Assembly: GCA_013365365.1 (NCBI GenBank)
Contig: JABVXU010000017.1
Span: 62,001 to 126,000, forward strand
Source: Cruorifilaria tuberocauda
Lineage: Eukaryota > Nematoda > Chromadorea > Rhabditida > Onchocercidae
Direction of reading: 5' to 3'
Length of the DNA stretch: 64,000 nt
This document shows, in pieces, positions 1 through 13,900 of the stretch (positions within the stretch are counted from its first letter, which is position 1; every line of letters starts with the position of its first letter). Under the pieces are notes generated by a model that searched no databases, was not told the DNA's origin, and saw nothing but the letters and a program-made list of their open reading frames with translations. Both the position numbers and the translations under genes were made by a program.

Positions 1-3000
1 ACACATGAAAGATGATACATTCGTACTGAAATTATGCAATGATTTATCATAACTTGCTACACAAAATAAACAACTTGCCTCGAAGATAAGAACAAATGCT
101 AAACGAAAAGTAAAAACAATCCACCACTGTATAGTAAAGCCATAGTTATTATCACAATCCGCAGACGGATCAATATTACAAGGTGGCTTTCTGTAGTCAC
201 GGAACCTGATATCATAAAATTTTATAGCTTACAGTAGCAAAATAAAATCCTAATATTAGTGAGTATTATTATCTTACTTATGTACATATTTATAGGTCTT
301 ACAGCAGAAATGATTCTTGTACTGTATAAAAAATAATTACCTTTCACCTTTTTCAGAAATCGTATAAGTAAAAAGTTGTTACTTTATTTTTTACTGTTCA
401 AGAGTAATGCAATCTCGTATCTTTTAAAATTAATAGAAAGCTTGTCATATAAAGAAATGTTATAGCAATTTTAAAAACTAACCTACAAACAGTAATGTTA
501 TCATTCTTGAATTCGCTCCATTTCACGAAAATTCCAGATGAATCATAAAAAGAGAGTGAGTTGTTCACGTATCCGTATAATTCATCATGCATATATACAA
601 ACCGATAAACAAAACGGGGTATAAAATCGCTCGTAAACGCTATGATACAAGCCTTCAGTAGAAAATTATATTGTAAAACAGTGAAGAATTTTTAATGCAT
701 GTATACTTTTTCTTTTAAATATGTCTTTGCAGACCACCCCAACTGGATGCGAACTAACAACGTCTTTTCGATAGAATCCTTTAGATTTCACGTTGATCTC
801 AACATTTATTGACGATGAAGATAAAATTTACGTTAATCAGAACCGCTGCTCTGCTAATCATACTTAAAATAGGCAACCAGATACCAATATCACGTGCTCG
901 CTCCGGCATCGGACGTCGAGTGGCAATTATGTATTTGTATGCATCTACCCGAATTTCAAAGATATTATTTAGCAAAGCGAAAACTGGTGCAAGTGGAAAC
1001 GCTGACACAAAAAGTGTCACAAAACCAAACTGTATCACTAAAAAAAATTTTTTCTTCGGCAAAAAGTAACCAGAGAGGTTCTAATTCCTTTGTTCCAATA
1101 AATTGTGAGTAATAAAAAAGTATGTCAATAAATCAGACAAATTTTGCTTACAGCGGAATAATTATAGCGCACTCTGTTTAAAGTCTCCTCAACAGAATTA
1201 TAGACGTTTTTTTTGTAAAGAGTATCAGCTTATATATCAAGATCATTTGAATCTAAAAATAAAAACCAACCCATTTCCAAATATTCGTCAAATAAGAATT
1301 GTTCATATGCAGGATTGAGTATGTAATCTTGCTCCCATCTAGCTATTCCACTCCTTCCACTTATTCCATCGACCAATTCATACTTTGTGCTGTTTCGTTG
1401 CTTTCTAGCTCCCAAAAATTGCAGCGAACGTAACCAAGTCATAAGCACTCTGAAAGAAAATTGATTTCCAAAATGAATGATGAAACCGTTCGCTAATTTA
1501 TGCAAGTCCGTAATATTCTAATTGGATCAAATATTGCTTACGGCCATGCAAATTCCATAAAGCCATTCCAGAATTGTTTACCACACATAATGATTGCCAA
1601 TTGTATTACAAGCTCGACCATACAACCAGCTGGATCACATTCTTCTGGCCGAAGACCGAAATAATGTCGCCCAGGTACGCTTGACAAACTACAAAATCCC
1701 TTTTAAAACAATGAAATTAATCAAAATATTAATTTATTGATGTTACATTACATGTAAATATGAGTATCAAGATGATCTCAAAATAACAAATGCAAAAAAA
1801 ATTTACTCAAAAATTGAGATAATTTGTTCCTTAAATAAATTAAATAGTCAGGTTAGGTGCAGAGTAGATGAAATGAAAAAAATTCAAGATAAAGGAGATG
1901 CAAAGATAGTCAGCACGAAATCAATCAAAAAAGTTAACAGCAAATAATTATTTCTAATAATTATATACTTCAACAAAAACGATTTTATATTCAATATAAA
2001 GCATTGGCATATGGGAATGAATGGACGAGCAAATCATTACGAAACTAGAAATAAGAAAACAGTGACATCAAATCAACATGGCGTAATTTTGATTTAGTTA
2101 TATTTTTTCATTGAAATCTTTTTTATTCAGTATAAATCAAAATTTTTCAATACATACTTGCCCTTTACGAAGGCGATGTAGAAGATAGACGAGTAGTAGT
2201 TGATAAACTGGAATAAATAAACTTTAAATGTATAGCTGTTATCGAATTCCAGTTGTGTCCTTGGACATTCCCAATCTGTTAATTTCAACGCCAGATATGA
2301 GTAAAACTAAAAGCAAATGAAATCTCAGGAGGAATAATAGAAGTAAGTAGCCGAAAGTTTCATTTGTCTCTAATAAGTGGCTTGTAAGTGATAAGTCTCC
2401 TTCGCAGTCCTGTTTCCCCTGTAACAATTTAAGGGTTTGGAAAAGATTTAGGAATGTTATCTGAAAATTTGAAGACATTTTAACGTGTCTTCAAAAGATC
2501 TTTCCGTCATTACAATATTTTTTAGCTTAAATCAAAAATTCTAAATAGAAACATCTGTGTATTGCTAGGAAAGACCGTTAAGAGCAGGTTATTTTCCAAC
2601 ATCTTCTATAAATCAACAAGGTTTCAAACATACATAGCTCATTGCTAAAATAACTGCTAAATTCAGTGTAGCAGCGGTAGTGAATGTGAGAAGATTTGCA
2701 TATGGTTTCATTTTATCCATCCGATAAAGCACTTGAGAAAATACGATTCGATAAATTATAATGCCAATAACGAATGCTATTACGAGACAGAGCTGTAAAT
2801 CAGATAAATCGTTAAAGCATTCTTGGAAGGAACTAGAAAAATAAGAAATTTTGTCACATAAAACGTTAGTTCATCGATAGGAGCAACAACTACATGCTAA
2901 ACAGACTGAAATAAAGAACCTAGCTCCTAATTCAGCTTTTAACAAGTTTTTGCCAGATTTTAATATTCCTTAAAACAGGAAAAAGTCAAAAGAAATAAGT

Positions 3001-6000
3001 TAAGCATATCACCACAATTATTGAAGAAACTTACGAAGAACACAACAGTTACCCCTGATCCAATTAAACGTAGAAACCTATGACGAAACGTCAAATAAGG
3101 CTCCAACTGCTGCGTAACCGGATTGATTCGCATTGTTTTTGCTTTTTTAACACGTAACTGATATTCAGGCCTAACTGTTTCCTGAATTAAATAACATGAT
3201 CACAAAAAGTTTATATTAAAAATGAAAAAAATTTTTTTTCAAAGAGAATTTCAAATTATGATATTTATAAACATTGTGGATGCATTAAATATAATGAAAG
3301 AAAAAGGGAAAACAGATTTTGATAAATAGAAATTATGTAAGAACATAGCATTTATTGGAATAGTTAAATAGACGATATCTATTATTGTTAATAAAAGCTG
3401 ATGAATTGTCGACACATTCCAGACTTAGTGGGAGTGGGTTTATGTCCCGCAGTAATAATACTTTGTCTCAACAATCTACAGAGAATTTGAATCTGCAATT
3501 TTCCTACAGCATCACTATAATTTTCAAAAAAAATATACAGAGAACCTCGTCAACTTCAAAATCAAGCAAGCCCCATTTCCAAGCTACTTCAGCGTGATAT
3601 CTTTTCCATCCTTCTAAAAAGAGCGTTGCAAATATACTCATCATGGCGGCAAATATAACGGTCGACGTATTATCAAACACGTATGACAGCTGCAACTTAA
3701 TAATAAGTTCTTTACTAAATATTCATTGCAAAATAAACTGTAAGATAAAGTAAATAAAAATAAGTATGTAAATAAAACATATTTCTAATAAACGTGAATT
3801 AAAAGTAACAAAAATATCCTGCTTGATTAACTGATCACTTCAGAAAACTTTTTGAACTTTGCTTTTTAAAACAATAACAAGTACAGAGGCAATACCTTTG
3901 AATATATACAACTGGAATTAAGCCGAGTGTAATCACAGTACTTATCACATGTCGGACATAATATCACGTCAGCACCAATTCCATCACTGCCGCAAATGTC
4001 GTTACTAAAATACCAAAAAAAATTCGAATTGATAAAGGACCAATGTTTTACGTAAACGCAAACTATTATGAAGGCAAAAACTGGATAAAAATTAATCGCT
4101 ATTTACAGAGAAACAAAAGTAGACCTCGGTATATCTTGTGAAATTGTTGATATTCCATAAGCAAAACACAGAATGCCGATAACAGAAGCAAGAAGTAAAA
4201 TTTTCGTGTAGTAACCTAACCAAGCAAAATACCATCCAACTTTTGAGCCAAAATATTTCCTATAGAAGTGAAATTAACAAATTTCCCTGTTGTCAAAACT
4301 TCCGAAGTAATCCAAGAACCGCCATGAAAATCTTTTTAGTCAGTTTATTACAAATTCTCTATTGATAGTATTTATTATAAATTTGATTTCAAGCGAATGC
4401 ATAAAATATTGCGCATAAAATTCATCCTAACGCTAACAGCAATTAAAAATAGTGAATTTGACTTAAAATAATGTCAATTCATAAAATTTATTAATCAAAT
4501 CTGCGTTTTTGAGTTAAGATAACAATAATAGACATGTAAACTCGGTTTTTCCGCTATGAAGAACTTAGGAATGAATATAGATAACACTTGAAATTTCTCA
4601 ATAAATGGAAAAAAGAGAACGTGACAAGACAAAGAATGTTGACATACTTTATTAGCCAAAGTGGTTGATACTTGTAAATGTTTGTAATACGCGCCCAGTT
4701 CCAGTATAAAAATTCACGGTCGGTACTTCTATCAGCATTATACTTGCTCCAGTTGCAATCCTATGAATAAAAAATACAAGAAATAACAAATATTGTCGTA
4801 CGAAGTATATATCGATCGTCAACAAAAGGAACCGATTAAAAACAACAATCATCTAAGCATTTCTATTAAGATGATGAATGATGAAACTTGCATCAGAACA
4901 AATTACAAAGGCTAAATAAATGATCCCATAATCTAGAATGTCCAAAATTTATAAAAATATCTCGATTTGATATTTCGATGTTACCTCATGCAATGGAAAA
5001 GCTGACGTATATGTACCATTTTTGATCAAACGTTGTATGCCAACGCGGTATTTTTCAGCTTCATATATATCATACTTGGTTCGAATCAGCAAGTCATATA
5101 CTAATCGACTTCGTTCCGAATCGTCAAAGAATGTATTCGGGTTTTCATGGCCAACGTAACTCAAAACAATATACAAATACGTTCATATACATACAAAACA
5201 AAACTTAATTATTTGGATCATAATAAAACCATTCCTTTATACTGAATCAAACACTTGACGATTCACATACTTAATACAGCGGCTTTGGCCATGTTCTTTC
5301 TATACATCAATGACTAATCGCTGGTCAGGCTTTACTAATATATATTTGGTAATGGAATTTAAAAATAATTAAAAATCATACCATTCTAAATGAGCAGCCA
5401 CAAAGGGAGCTGTAAAATAATTTGGTTCTTTTAATCGTTCATTTGTCTTCTCATCAAATGTTAAAAAACGAAATCTTTTCATAAATTTGTCCAATATTCC
5501 TTCCAAAATAGTTCGCTCCTGAAATAGAGAGGCTAATATTCTGCAGCATTCATTACAAATGAGCTATGAAATTACATTATATTTCGTCATAGATCTGTTC
5601 TTTCTCACATAGATTCATATGCTCATATACCCGAAATACTCATACAGACAAAAACTAATTCACATATTTAAAAACTTTTTGATGCTGCTAAATTCCTCAG
5701 TTTTCAAATTATAAAGAAATATCTGCATATTCAATAGTAATTTTCTGACAAAATCATATTTCTCAAAATAAAATTAGATGCCAGTCTAATCAAGGTGATG
5801 CCAATTTTATCACAACAAAAGTAAACTAACTTTCACATCGCTCTGCAATACTGGCATTTTCAAACAAAGACTTTCAGCCTGTTTCATTAGTAACAAGAAT
5901 GGTGCATGAATTAATACAAAGTGAGTTCTTTTGCAATACTGAAAATTATAGGTTTTAAACTGTTTAAATTCTATGAATCGTTTTTTACAATAAATTTTTT

Positions 6001-7117
6001 GTCTATCTGATATCCGAAAATTCTCTCTTTGGATACAAACCTTCATAAGACTACAGAAATGTTACCTTATTTCAACTTCAAACTAAATATCAAAAATTCC
6101 AATCAAGAAAATATGCAGTAAATATCCGAAATTTTAGAACAAGGAATCCATTTATCGTTTCGTTTGATTATTGCGAATAAACTCAGAAACTATGAGGATG
6201 CTTACAGATCAGTTAATTGTTGCTAATATTAGAAAGTTTTAGCGACATTTATAGCTTAACGAAATCCACTTTGGCTACAAATTATATTACGATTATACCT
6301 TCCCTTCAACGTGTTCCAATTCCAATCCCAGCTGTCTCAAATTCTCTTCATATTGCAGACGTTTGTTAACTTTTTTCCCCTCTCTCGATCTTGCATGAGC
6401 GCTCTACAATAATATCATATGATTTTGAAGTTGATTTTTTCGGAATTATTCTGATAGTTTTCGGAAAAATATCTTAATCATCTTTATCCATACGATGTGG
6501 TATTTAGGTTAACACGATATAACTACAACTGTATGCACCCAGAACTGTACTGGAAGTTCGAAAATATATTAATGAGTTGGGCGATTAAAAAAATTCCATA
6601 TAAGGAAATAAAGCAGAAAATGAGTACCAAATAATCAATGACTTACATCTTCTATATCGTTTACACTGCTGGATTCCTCATCATCTATTTCAGCACATTC
6701 ATAGGTTAGAACGTAATCGATTTTTCTTTTGCCATCTTTGAAATATGTAGTCTGGAAACCATATTGCTGAGGTTTCGAAATACAGTAATCTCTCTGAAAA
6801 TAGATATTAATGAAACAAAAAATGACTTGAATTATAAGAGCAGATAGCACCAACTAAAAGAATCATAAACGAATCATGAAGATATATTCTGTCCAACAAT
6901 ATATACGCTATTCACCTCCACTTCCACATAACTGATGAATGAAAATATCGCTCATTAGCTCATGTGTAAATCTATCATTTTATTAACTTAAGAAGCATGA
7001 GGTACAAAATCCTTGCCTGCTTTTCTTCTAATTCTGTGGTATCCATTATCAATGTTTCCCGCTCAAAACAATCACTACGCTTCGGACAATGCCTTTGATT
7101 ACTCCCAATCGACCTTC
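1..7117 (-). CDS. Anoctamin (TMEM16) calcium-activated channel/scramblase, 3' end outside window
   Basis: This is a multi-pass membrane protein of the anoctamin family, whose members are Ca2+-activated chloride channels or phospholipid scramblases. I trace 18 exons (5' to 3'): 7117-7017, 6793-6647, 6403-6299, 5938-5831, 5518-5382, 5159-4985, 4760-4648, 4259-4125, 4004-3896, 3695-3546, 3181-3035, 2792-2634, 2306-2158, 1688-1542, 1449-1271, 1037-832, 652-483 and 205-79. All phases match, giving about 855 codons. The cytosolic dimerisation region has [15 protein letters not shown]; later come [28 protein letters not shown] and [11 protein letters not shown]. All six family Ca2+ ligands are present: N and E in WNGFMEF, both E in EYLEM, and E and D in FEIRVDA. 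The ATG at 7046 is a possible start, but the frame is open up to an acceptor at 7118, so the true start may lie further upstream. The introns after the exons ending at 7017 and 79 begin with GC. The C-terminal exon(s) lie beyond position 1. Confidence 0.95.
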
Positions 7118-10100
7118 CTAGAAAATGAACCTTAATTTACACAGCTGATGATCGAAATAAATGATGTGCTGTAGCATAGCTTTATGAATACGGCTATAAT
7201 TATAGCATATATTATCTTTACTCTATGTTTTGTAATTAAGGGACTAATTTACCTTTTTGTTTTGTTGCCTACTTGTCTCTTTTTTGTTTTTCATTATTTA
7301 TTTCGTTTCATTATTTTTACGTGCTCTTTCAAGTTCTCTAAATTTTTTTTGTCTTCTATGAGTATTTTCGCTTTAGATTTTTTATGTGCTCTGAGTTTCT
7401 GAAGGCTAATTTTTATATGTATGTTCCTTTAATTTAAGGAGATTGCTGATACTTTATGCTGTTTATGAACTGAATATGGTTCTTGCTTCATTTTATTGCT
7501 TAGTTATAGTCCTCACTTTGGTACTTGTTATTACTTGATTTCTTTATGCTTTTTTTTTGAATGCCCTATTTGTTCTTGTATAAACTCTTTTTTTGCTTTT
7601 TGAGTTCTAAGTTTACTTGTTTAATGAATTTGCTTTTTGATCAAATTTCCGTATATTTAATTCATGTTTGGTTACCTAAAATTCATGTGGAGACTTTTTC
7701 ACCAGTATGATTCTCTTAGCATTATGCTGAAGTAGGGTGGATTTGGTATCTATTGTATTAATAAACCTTCAAGATTTTTTGGTTTTTTTTCTTTTGTTAG
7801 GACAAGTTTTTGCTTTTTATTTTTTATAGTGTAGAGTGCTTAAACGGCTTATTCTTCTATATGTCACATAGCTGAATTGATTATGATTTATTATATTAAG
7901 TCTATGGTTTTCACATTTATAATTGTTTTGATATTTCATTCTATTCGGGAATTTCGTCATATTCTAATAGTCTTCATTTAATTACTTGAGTGGATATTTC
8001 AATGTTAGCATGTAATTTTGCTTAATATTTCCTTGTTTACTTGAACAGTAAACTATGGTTGTTTGATTACTTGAACAGTAAAATTATGAAAAAATTAAGC
8101 GAAGAGAAAAAATAATGGGCCATTAATGAACAGAAATGTGCAGGAGCTCGGAAATTTCAAACTACTAACGAAACAAAAAGAAAATAGCAAAAAGAAATAT
8201 ATAAGAAAAAAATTATTATTAGCAGATGTCTAACACTTCTATCAACATTTCAATCTCTTGTTCAAAGTAATAAATATACATATCGGCTGCTATAAGTTAT
8301 CATATTTCCAGGTGGAAAAATACCTACTTGCAAATAAAAAAAATATTTATCCTGAATTCGCATGACCGGGATTAAACTTCCACAAATAAAGGAAACTAGA
8401 ACTTATTTTCTTAATCTTTGCTCGATAATTATATTTCACGCAAAACTGCACTGAACCGCTTGTTTACAATTAAAGTAGTAAATATATGCAGAAGTTCCTG
8501 AATTGTTATATTATCTTTTATCAGCATTGTGTCATTTATGTTTTATCGATATTCGGTAACTCAGTAGTTACGGATAATTAAATGATTATGCGAAGACAAT
8601 TTTAACTTTGCATTTGTTTGTTATCATTTTAACAGAAGATAGGGGTGAGGGGAGCAGAAAGGTCGTTATATGTGACAACATAAACAAATGAAATTAAAGG
8701 TGCTCCTATCAGAAAATATCGTGAATTTAGAGCAGAAAGCAGAACTAAATGATACAGAAAAACTAGGGAGTAATGACAAAATTAAAAAGAAAAAACATTT
8801 TAAATGATGAAAGAAAATGAACTATCAAACCGTATGATCATTTCAAACAACATATATCAGTCAATTTCTAGGCAATGCATGCATAAAAATAGATTATGAA
8901 AAATTCATTGCTGATACAAATGAATCATTATTTTCATAGTAATTAAATTTTGGTGAGGATGTGAATCAGAACGAATGATTTAACTCATTCGAATAAGCTT
9001 TCGCTTACGAAAGGCATATTGGCACTTCGTTCTTGGTAGCTGTTCCAACTACTTTCAAATTTTTTTTTACTGTTTTATATCTTGCATTCATGTTCTGTTT
9101 TTACTTCTAATTAATCAATGACCTATCCAAAAATCTAAACCTAATAAGCACATACCACTTCATAAAAATCACTTTTTAAAAAATTGCTACTAATGCCAAA
9201 CAATCAACAATGAATTCATTCAAGCCATTGTTAATCCGATAATTCATCTACTTTAGCAGTTTAAACAGAGAATAACGAATGTTTTCATTCTACGAAATCT
9301 TTTTGATATACACCGGTAATAAATACAGTGATGTGACTCCTATCAAATACCTGATTCCATGACGAGTCGTGCCGTTGATGTTAGTTACATTGTCATGGGT
9401 CCATTATGGTTCATACCTGCAACTGGATACAGATAGAAGTTTAATCAAAAGATTGAAAAAGTGTAAAGTACTCACCAAAGATAAGATAAAAGATAGAAAA
9501 TTTAATCCTACGATGAGGATTGCAAATCATGAAGATATTTCAAATGGACAAAATGCATTTATCTAGTCCAACAAAAAATAACTGGAAGAAGTCATTCAAA
9601 CTAGAAATTAATAACGAAATTATATAAATCAGGTAAGACCGTGAGCGCAGGCGTTTCAGAATTATTCCACTTGTCTTATCTTATAAATAATAAACATGAA
9701 TAATATAGATAAAATATATGAATTATGAGAATGAGTCTCTGAATAAATTACAAAAGATATATTTCCAAACGCTACTATTCTACTTCAACCCCATTTCATT
9801 CATTCTAACTGTATGCTTTGCTTCCTTCATTAGCACCTTAACTTGTTTAAAAAATCAGCAGGCAGATAATAGAGGAAATTTTCAATTTCCGATGAATTGC
9901 AAGGAATAATTGTTGATATTTATTATTACTCTGTACATATAAATCATAACAAGAATTACTGACTTCCAACCATCTCTTGCAATATTCTGCCACACAAGTT
10001 ACCTAAGTTATTCAAATGTTGTTAAGAAGACCTCAGCTCAATGCAAATCTTTTCATCTACATGCCTAAGTGTATTTGAATACATTATCATAAGAATGATC

Positions 10101-10960
10101 TCTCCGTCCAGCCTCCTCCCCTTCAACTACCCATAAGCTTCACGTGACCTCCTAAATTTTCATTCTGCGCAATAGAATCTGTACATTGAAGAGTGAGTGA
10201 TCGACCAGTGAGAGCCATTGTGCAAAACGGGCGACTCAGGACTGTTATGGTATGCATAGATGTAATAGATTTTGTAAAATCCAAAAATACGAAACTTTTG
10301 AAAACTATTTCAAATTACAATATTCATCACATAGCTAAAACAAATAATAAACTTGCAAATCCTTTGATTAAAAAATTTTTACACGGACTCATCATTTATT
10401 ATAAATGCACGAAAGTTTGTTCGTAGTTAGCACATTCTCATTATGAAACAGTTTTATAGAATTTATTCTATTTTATCATTTATTCATCCCCAATTCGTAT
10501 GTAAATTCCTCTCACTTAAATCCTTGATACTTAGCTCACCCATAACAGATATCCTCATTTTTCTTACATTTATTTTTCTTAATTTATTTCCGATTCAATT
10601 ACGTCCCTTATGATATCTTGTGATCTCATCACAGGTTTACGCTTTGTTTATCCTTCTTTACACCTTATTAACAATATATTTTACGCTATATGTACCCCGA
10701 TTGCTGTTATATCAAGTTACTAAGTCATAAGTGATAAATCATAAGTCATATTTCACAATTCAACAATGCTTCTCGACTGGTTTGTGATCACATCTTCTAT
10801 TAATAAAGTTTAAAATCGACTTATACTACCTGTAACAAGGAAACTCAACCTTTGCCTAACTGTATTACAATTGTCGGTGGCCGATCAAAGTCAAATTTCA
10901 ACAATAAAAACTTGTAACAATTTCATACCTGAAGAACAAACCCTCACAAATAATCTGTCT
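7118..10960. other. Gene-free stretch with strand asymmetry
   Basis: I find no supportable exon here. Short open frames at 9369-9566, 9718-9909 and 10193-10426 (plus) have no family signature or splice context that I trust. About 7180-8090 is unusually T-rich on the plus strand, and about 8090-8830 is A/G-rich. At the switch, a 16-base direct repeat (TTACTTGAACAGTAAA) occurs at 8037-8052 and 8067-8082. Further 5' exons or untranslated sequence of the anoctamin gene could lie in the left part. Confidence 0.5.
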
Positions 10961-13900
10961 CTAACCAAACCGCAAAATCCAAGAATCTTTCACTACAACA
11001 AGTGAGATATAGGAACTAAGTGCTGAATTCCTTGATGAACGGAAGTGAATATGTTCGCTTTTGATGGTGACTAGAAGAATGATTTAAAGGGATGTAAGTT
11101 TTATTCAGTCATTTAATTACAGGTGAATATGAAGAGAAAGAGACACTCGTCCAGATTTCAAATTGATTCGAAAGTGGCTGAAAATATAATGCTTATATGA
11201 TTATTAAAAAGTGATTTTATTATCAGTGATAGCAATAATATTCCGTAGGGACCATCACAGGCAGTGATGCTTTGTAATGGTCATTTAAAGTGATGCATGA
11301 AATATCGAAGTGGCATTAAAATTTATGATACAACAGCATGTATGCATTGCTCTTTCATAATCTTTTTTGGTTTTGGATTAAAGCTAATATGATAGATAGT
11401 AGTTAACCGGTGTTCAAGGAAGCATTGTGATCCATGGAAAATGTATTTCCCAGTGCTGTATCGCATCCTGACGAAATTGCTGATATCATCGATGAATTAC
11501 TCTTTGCTGCAAATAGTCATTAGCCGGATTACTCCAAATCTTACATGTTATCAATTATCGTTTCATGCAATACTATAAACTCTGCTTCGAAGAATTGATG
11601 AAATCGAATTTATTACACGTGTACTCTTTACCATAATAATGTTAATTTTGAAACAGTTTGTTAACTGAAATTTTCTAGAATTAATTCTATTATTTTATTA
11701 ATTTTATTCATTTAATATTAATTAATAATTGTATTCAGAGCAGTCGATTCTGCAAAGAATACCTGTGTTCAGTTCCTGACCTTCAAGAGATTCAAGAACG
11801 GAATTCTCGTTAACACCTAAAGCATGCAGCAAGTAAATAAATGGTAAATTAATAGTTTGGGCGGACGATAACTCTCATAATATCATCATATCTTCAACTT
11901 ATCTTCAAGAAAATAGACTGATTGGTCAAGTTTATCAAATATAGGTCATAACCAAACTCACTGTTATCAGTAAATGCAAGCAGCTGTTCCATATTATCGA
12001 GGTGCTGGACCGCCATCACAGATTTTTCCACAGGAACCGAGCCTTAAATCATTTGTTGCATGTATATATATATATATATTATTATCAGATATACATTATA
12101 TATATATATGTATATATACATAGTTGCTTTATATGTATAGGTAAGTAAATTTAAGAGATGTTTTGGAATATTTTTGGAAAATTGTTGCAAAAATGCTTCT
12201 AATTTATTACCGATTTCTTACTTCTCTTCTATTATTATACAGTCAAGCGAATGGGAACTATGATTTACCTTTACCATTATCAGATGATGAAAATAGCTCC
12301 AATTCATCGTTGATCGCTTCATTTACTCCAATTTCATTATTTAACAAGATGATGATAGATGTTTTCAACAAAGGAGAAATTATTATTTAATTAAGTAATC
12401 CTAGAAATTTTGAGAGTAATTTTGAAAGCTAATTTTTTAAAAAATTTGAAGAATCAATGAAGGAAAGAATAGATCGAATATTGAAAAAAGCTTACTTTGT
12501 CCAATAAACTCTAACGAATCTCTGACATACATGGGATGAAATTTCGGTGGACGTCCTAAATTTAATATTATCTTATCTTTTTTAATTGATCAACATTATT
12601 TATATAATAATACGAAATTGCGGAATTTATCATACGTGTATAAATATCGCTCGAGATGAGGCTATGCGTATCAGTATTGGAAATATCGCTGCTCCAAGAT
12701 ATTTGTCGTGCTGTATAATATAGGATCGCTTTTAATTATATGAAAATATCCTATTCCGCTTTACATTTTATTTTCTAAGAAATCTTTTTATATAATTCTA
12801 TGATAATGGCTACTACTTTTTTATCCTATCTAATCTTGTACTTGTTGCAAAAATTTAGGCAGGAAGAACAGAATCCTTCGAAATACATTACCAAAATAAA
12901 AAAGTACATGATTTATTATTTAACATCAAATATCTTAAATAGTTGTTAACTTTACTCAGATAATTACTCAATGTTAATGCCTTAAAATTTATTTCTTACA
13001 TGAAGTTAATGAGCGAAAGTTTATTGGCTACGTAAACCAAGTGCTTGAAAAATCTTATCATCAACCTGTCGTCGTTTTCAAATCATAATGAGCCTTGTTT
13101 CTGATTATGTGGTTGAAAAATAAAACACGTAAAAACTATTTCGAGGGCATAAAGCTTATGAATTACTTCACTCTTGACTGCTTTTGAATTGCTTCTCATA
13201 CGCTTTCAATTTAGCATTTTAACCAGGAAAAATATTCTCTACGCCAGTTTAAACATTTTTTTCCCTTTTTTCTCATTCTTCGAAAAAATTTTAAATACAT
13301 AATTCGGATTTCTGACAACAGCAAAGAAATCCATCTGATTGATAAAATAATCTTACCTGTATTCAGCCCTTCATGGGAAGTTTCCAAGTCACCTGCAATG
13401 ACCATATTTTGTCAACTCATATTAGAATTTCTCATTTTATTTTAGCTCCACATGTTTTTCTTTGAATTCTTCATAATATTCACAATATTTTGTTAAACAA
13501 AACAGCAAGTTGATCATAATAAACTGGTAATTTTAATAATTTTGGACTAACTGTCACATTCAATTTCAATAGCTGCTTCAGATTTCGGTTCAGTATATTC
13601 AGAATAGATTAAATGCGTTTCATGACCTGGAATTATATCTTTGCAGTCTTCATATATATTATTTTTAGAACTTGCATTTTTTATATAACATTTTACTCAT
13701 TGTGAATCAAAGAGACCTCAAAAGGAATTTGGTTTTATACATTGAAGGTAAAATCTTCATTTTCATTATTAACATATGTTAAATAGGTTGTATAATTACA
13801 ATATTTTTGATATTAGAAAACCAATAAAAACAAACCACAATAATACAGTACATTTGATAAATATTTAATAAAAATTCTATGAATGGGAAGCGGAAAATAA

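Noticed and set aside
2239..2478. Minus-strand frame within the anoctamin gene
   Set aside because: It is mostly intron read in the wrong frame; the real exon (2306-2158) uses another frame and matches the family.
7184..7402. Hydrophobic plus-strand frame (72 codons)
   Set aside because: T-rich DNA yields Phe/Leu/Ile frames by chance; it has no context or conserved motif.
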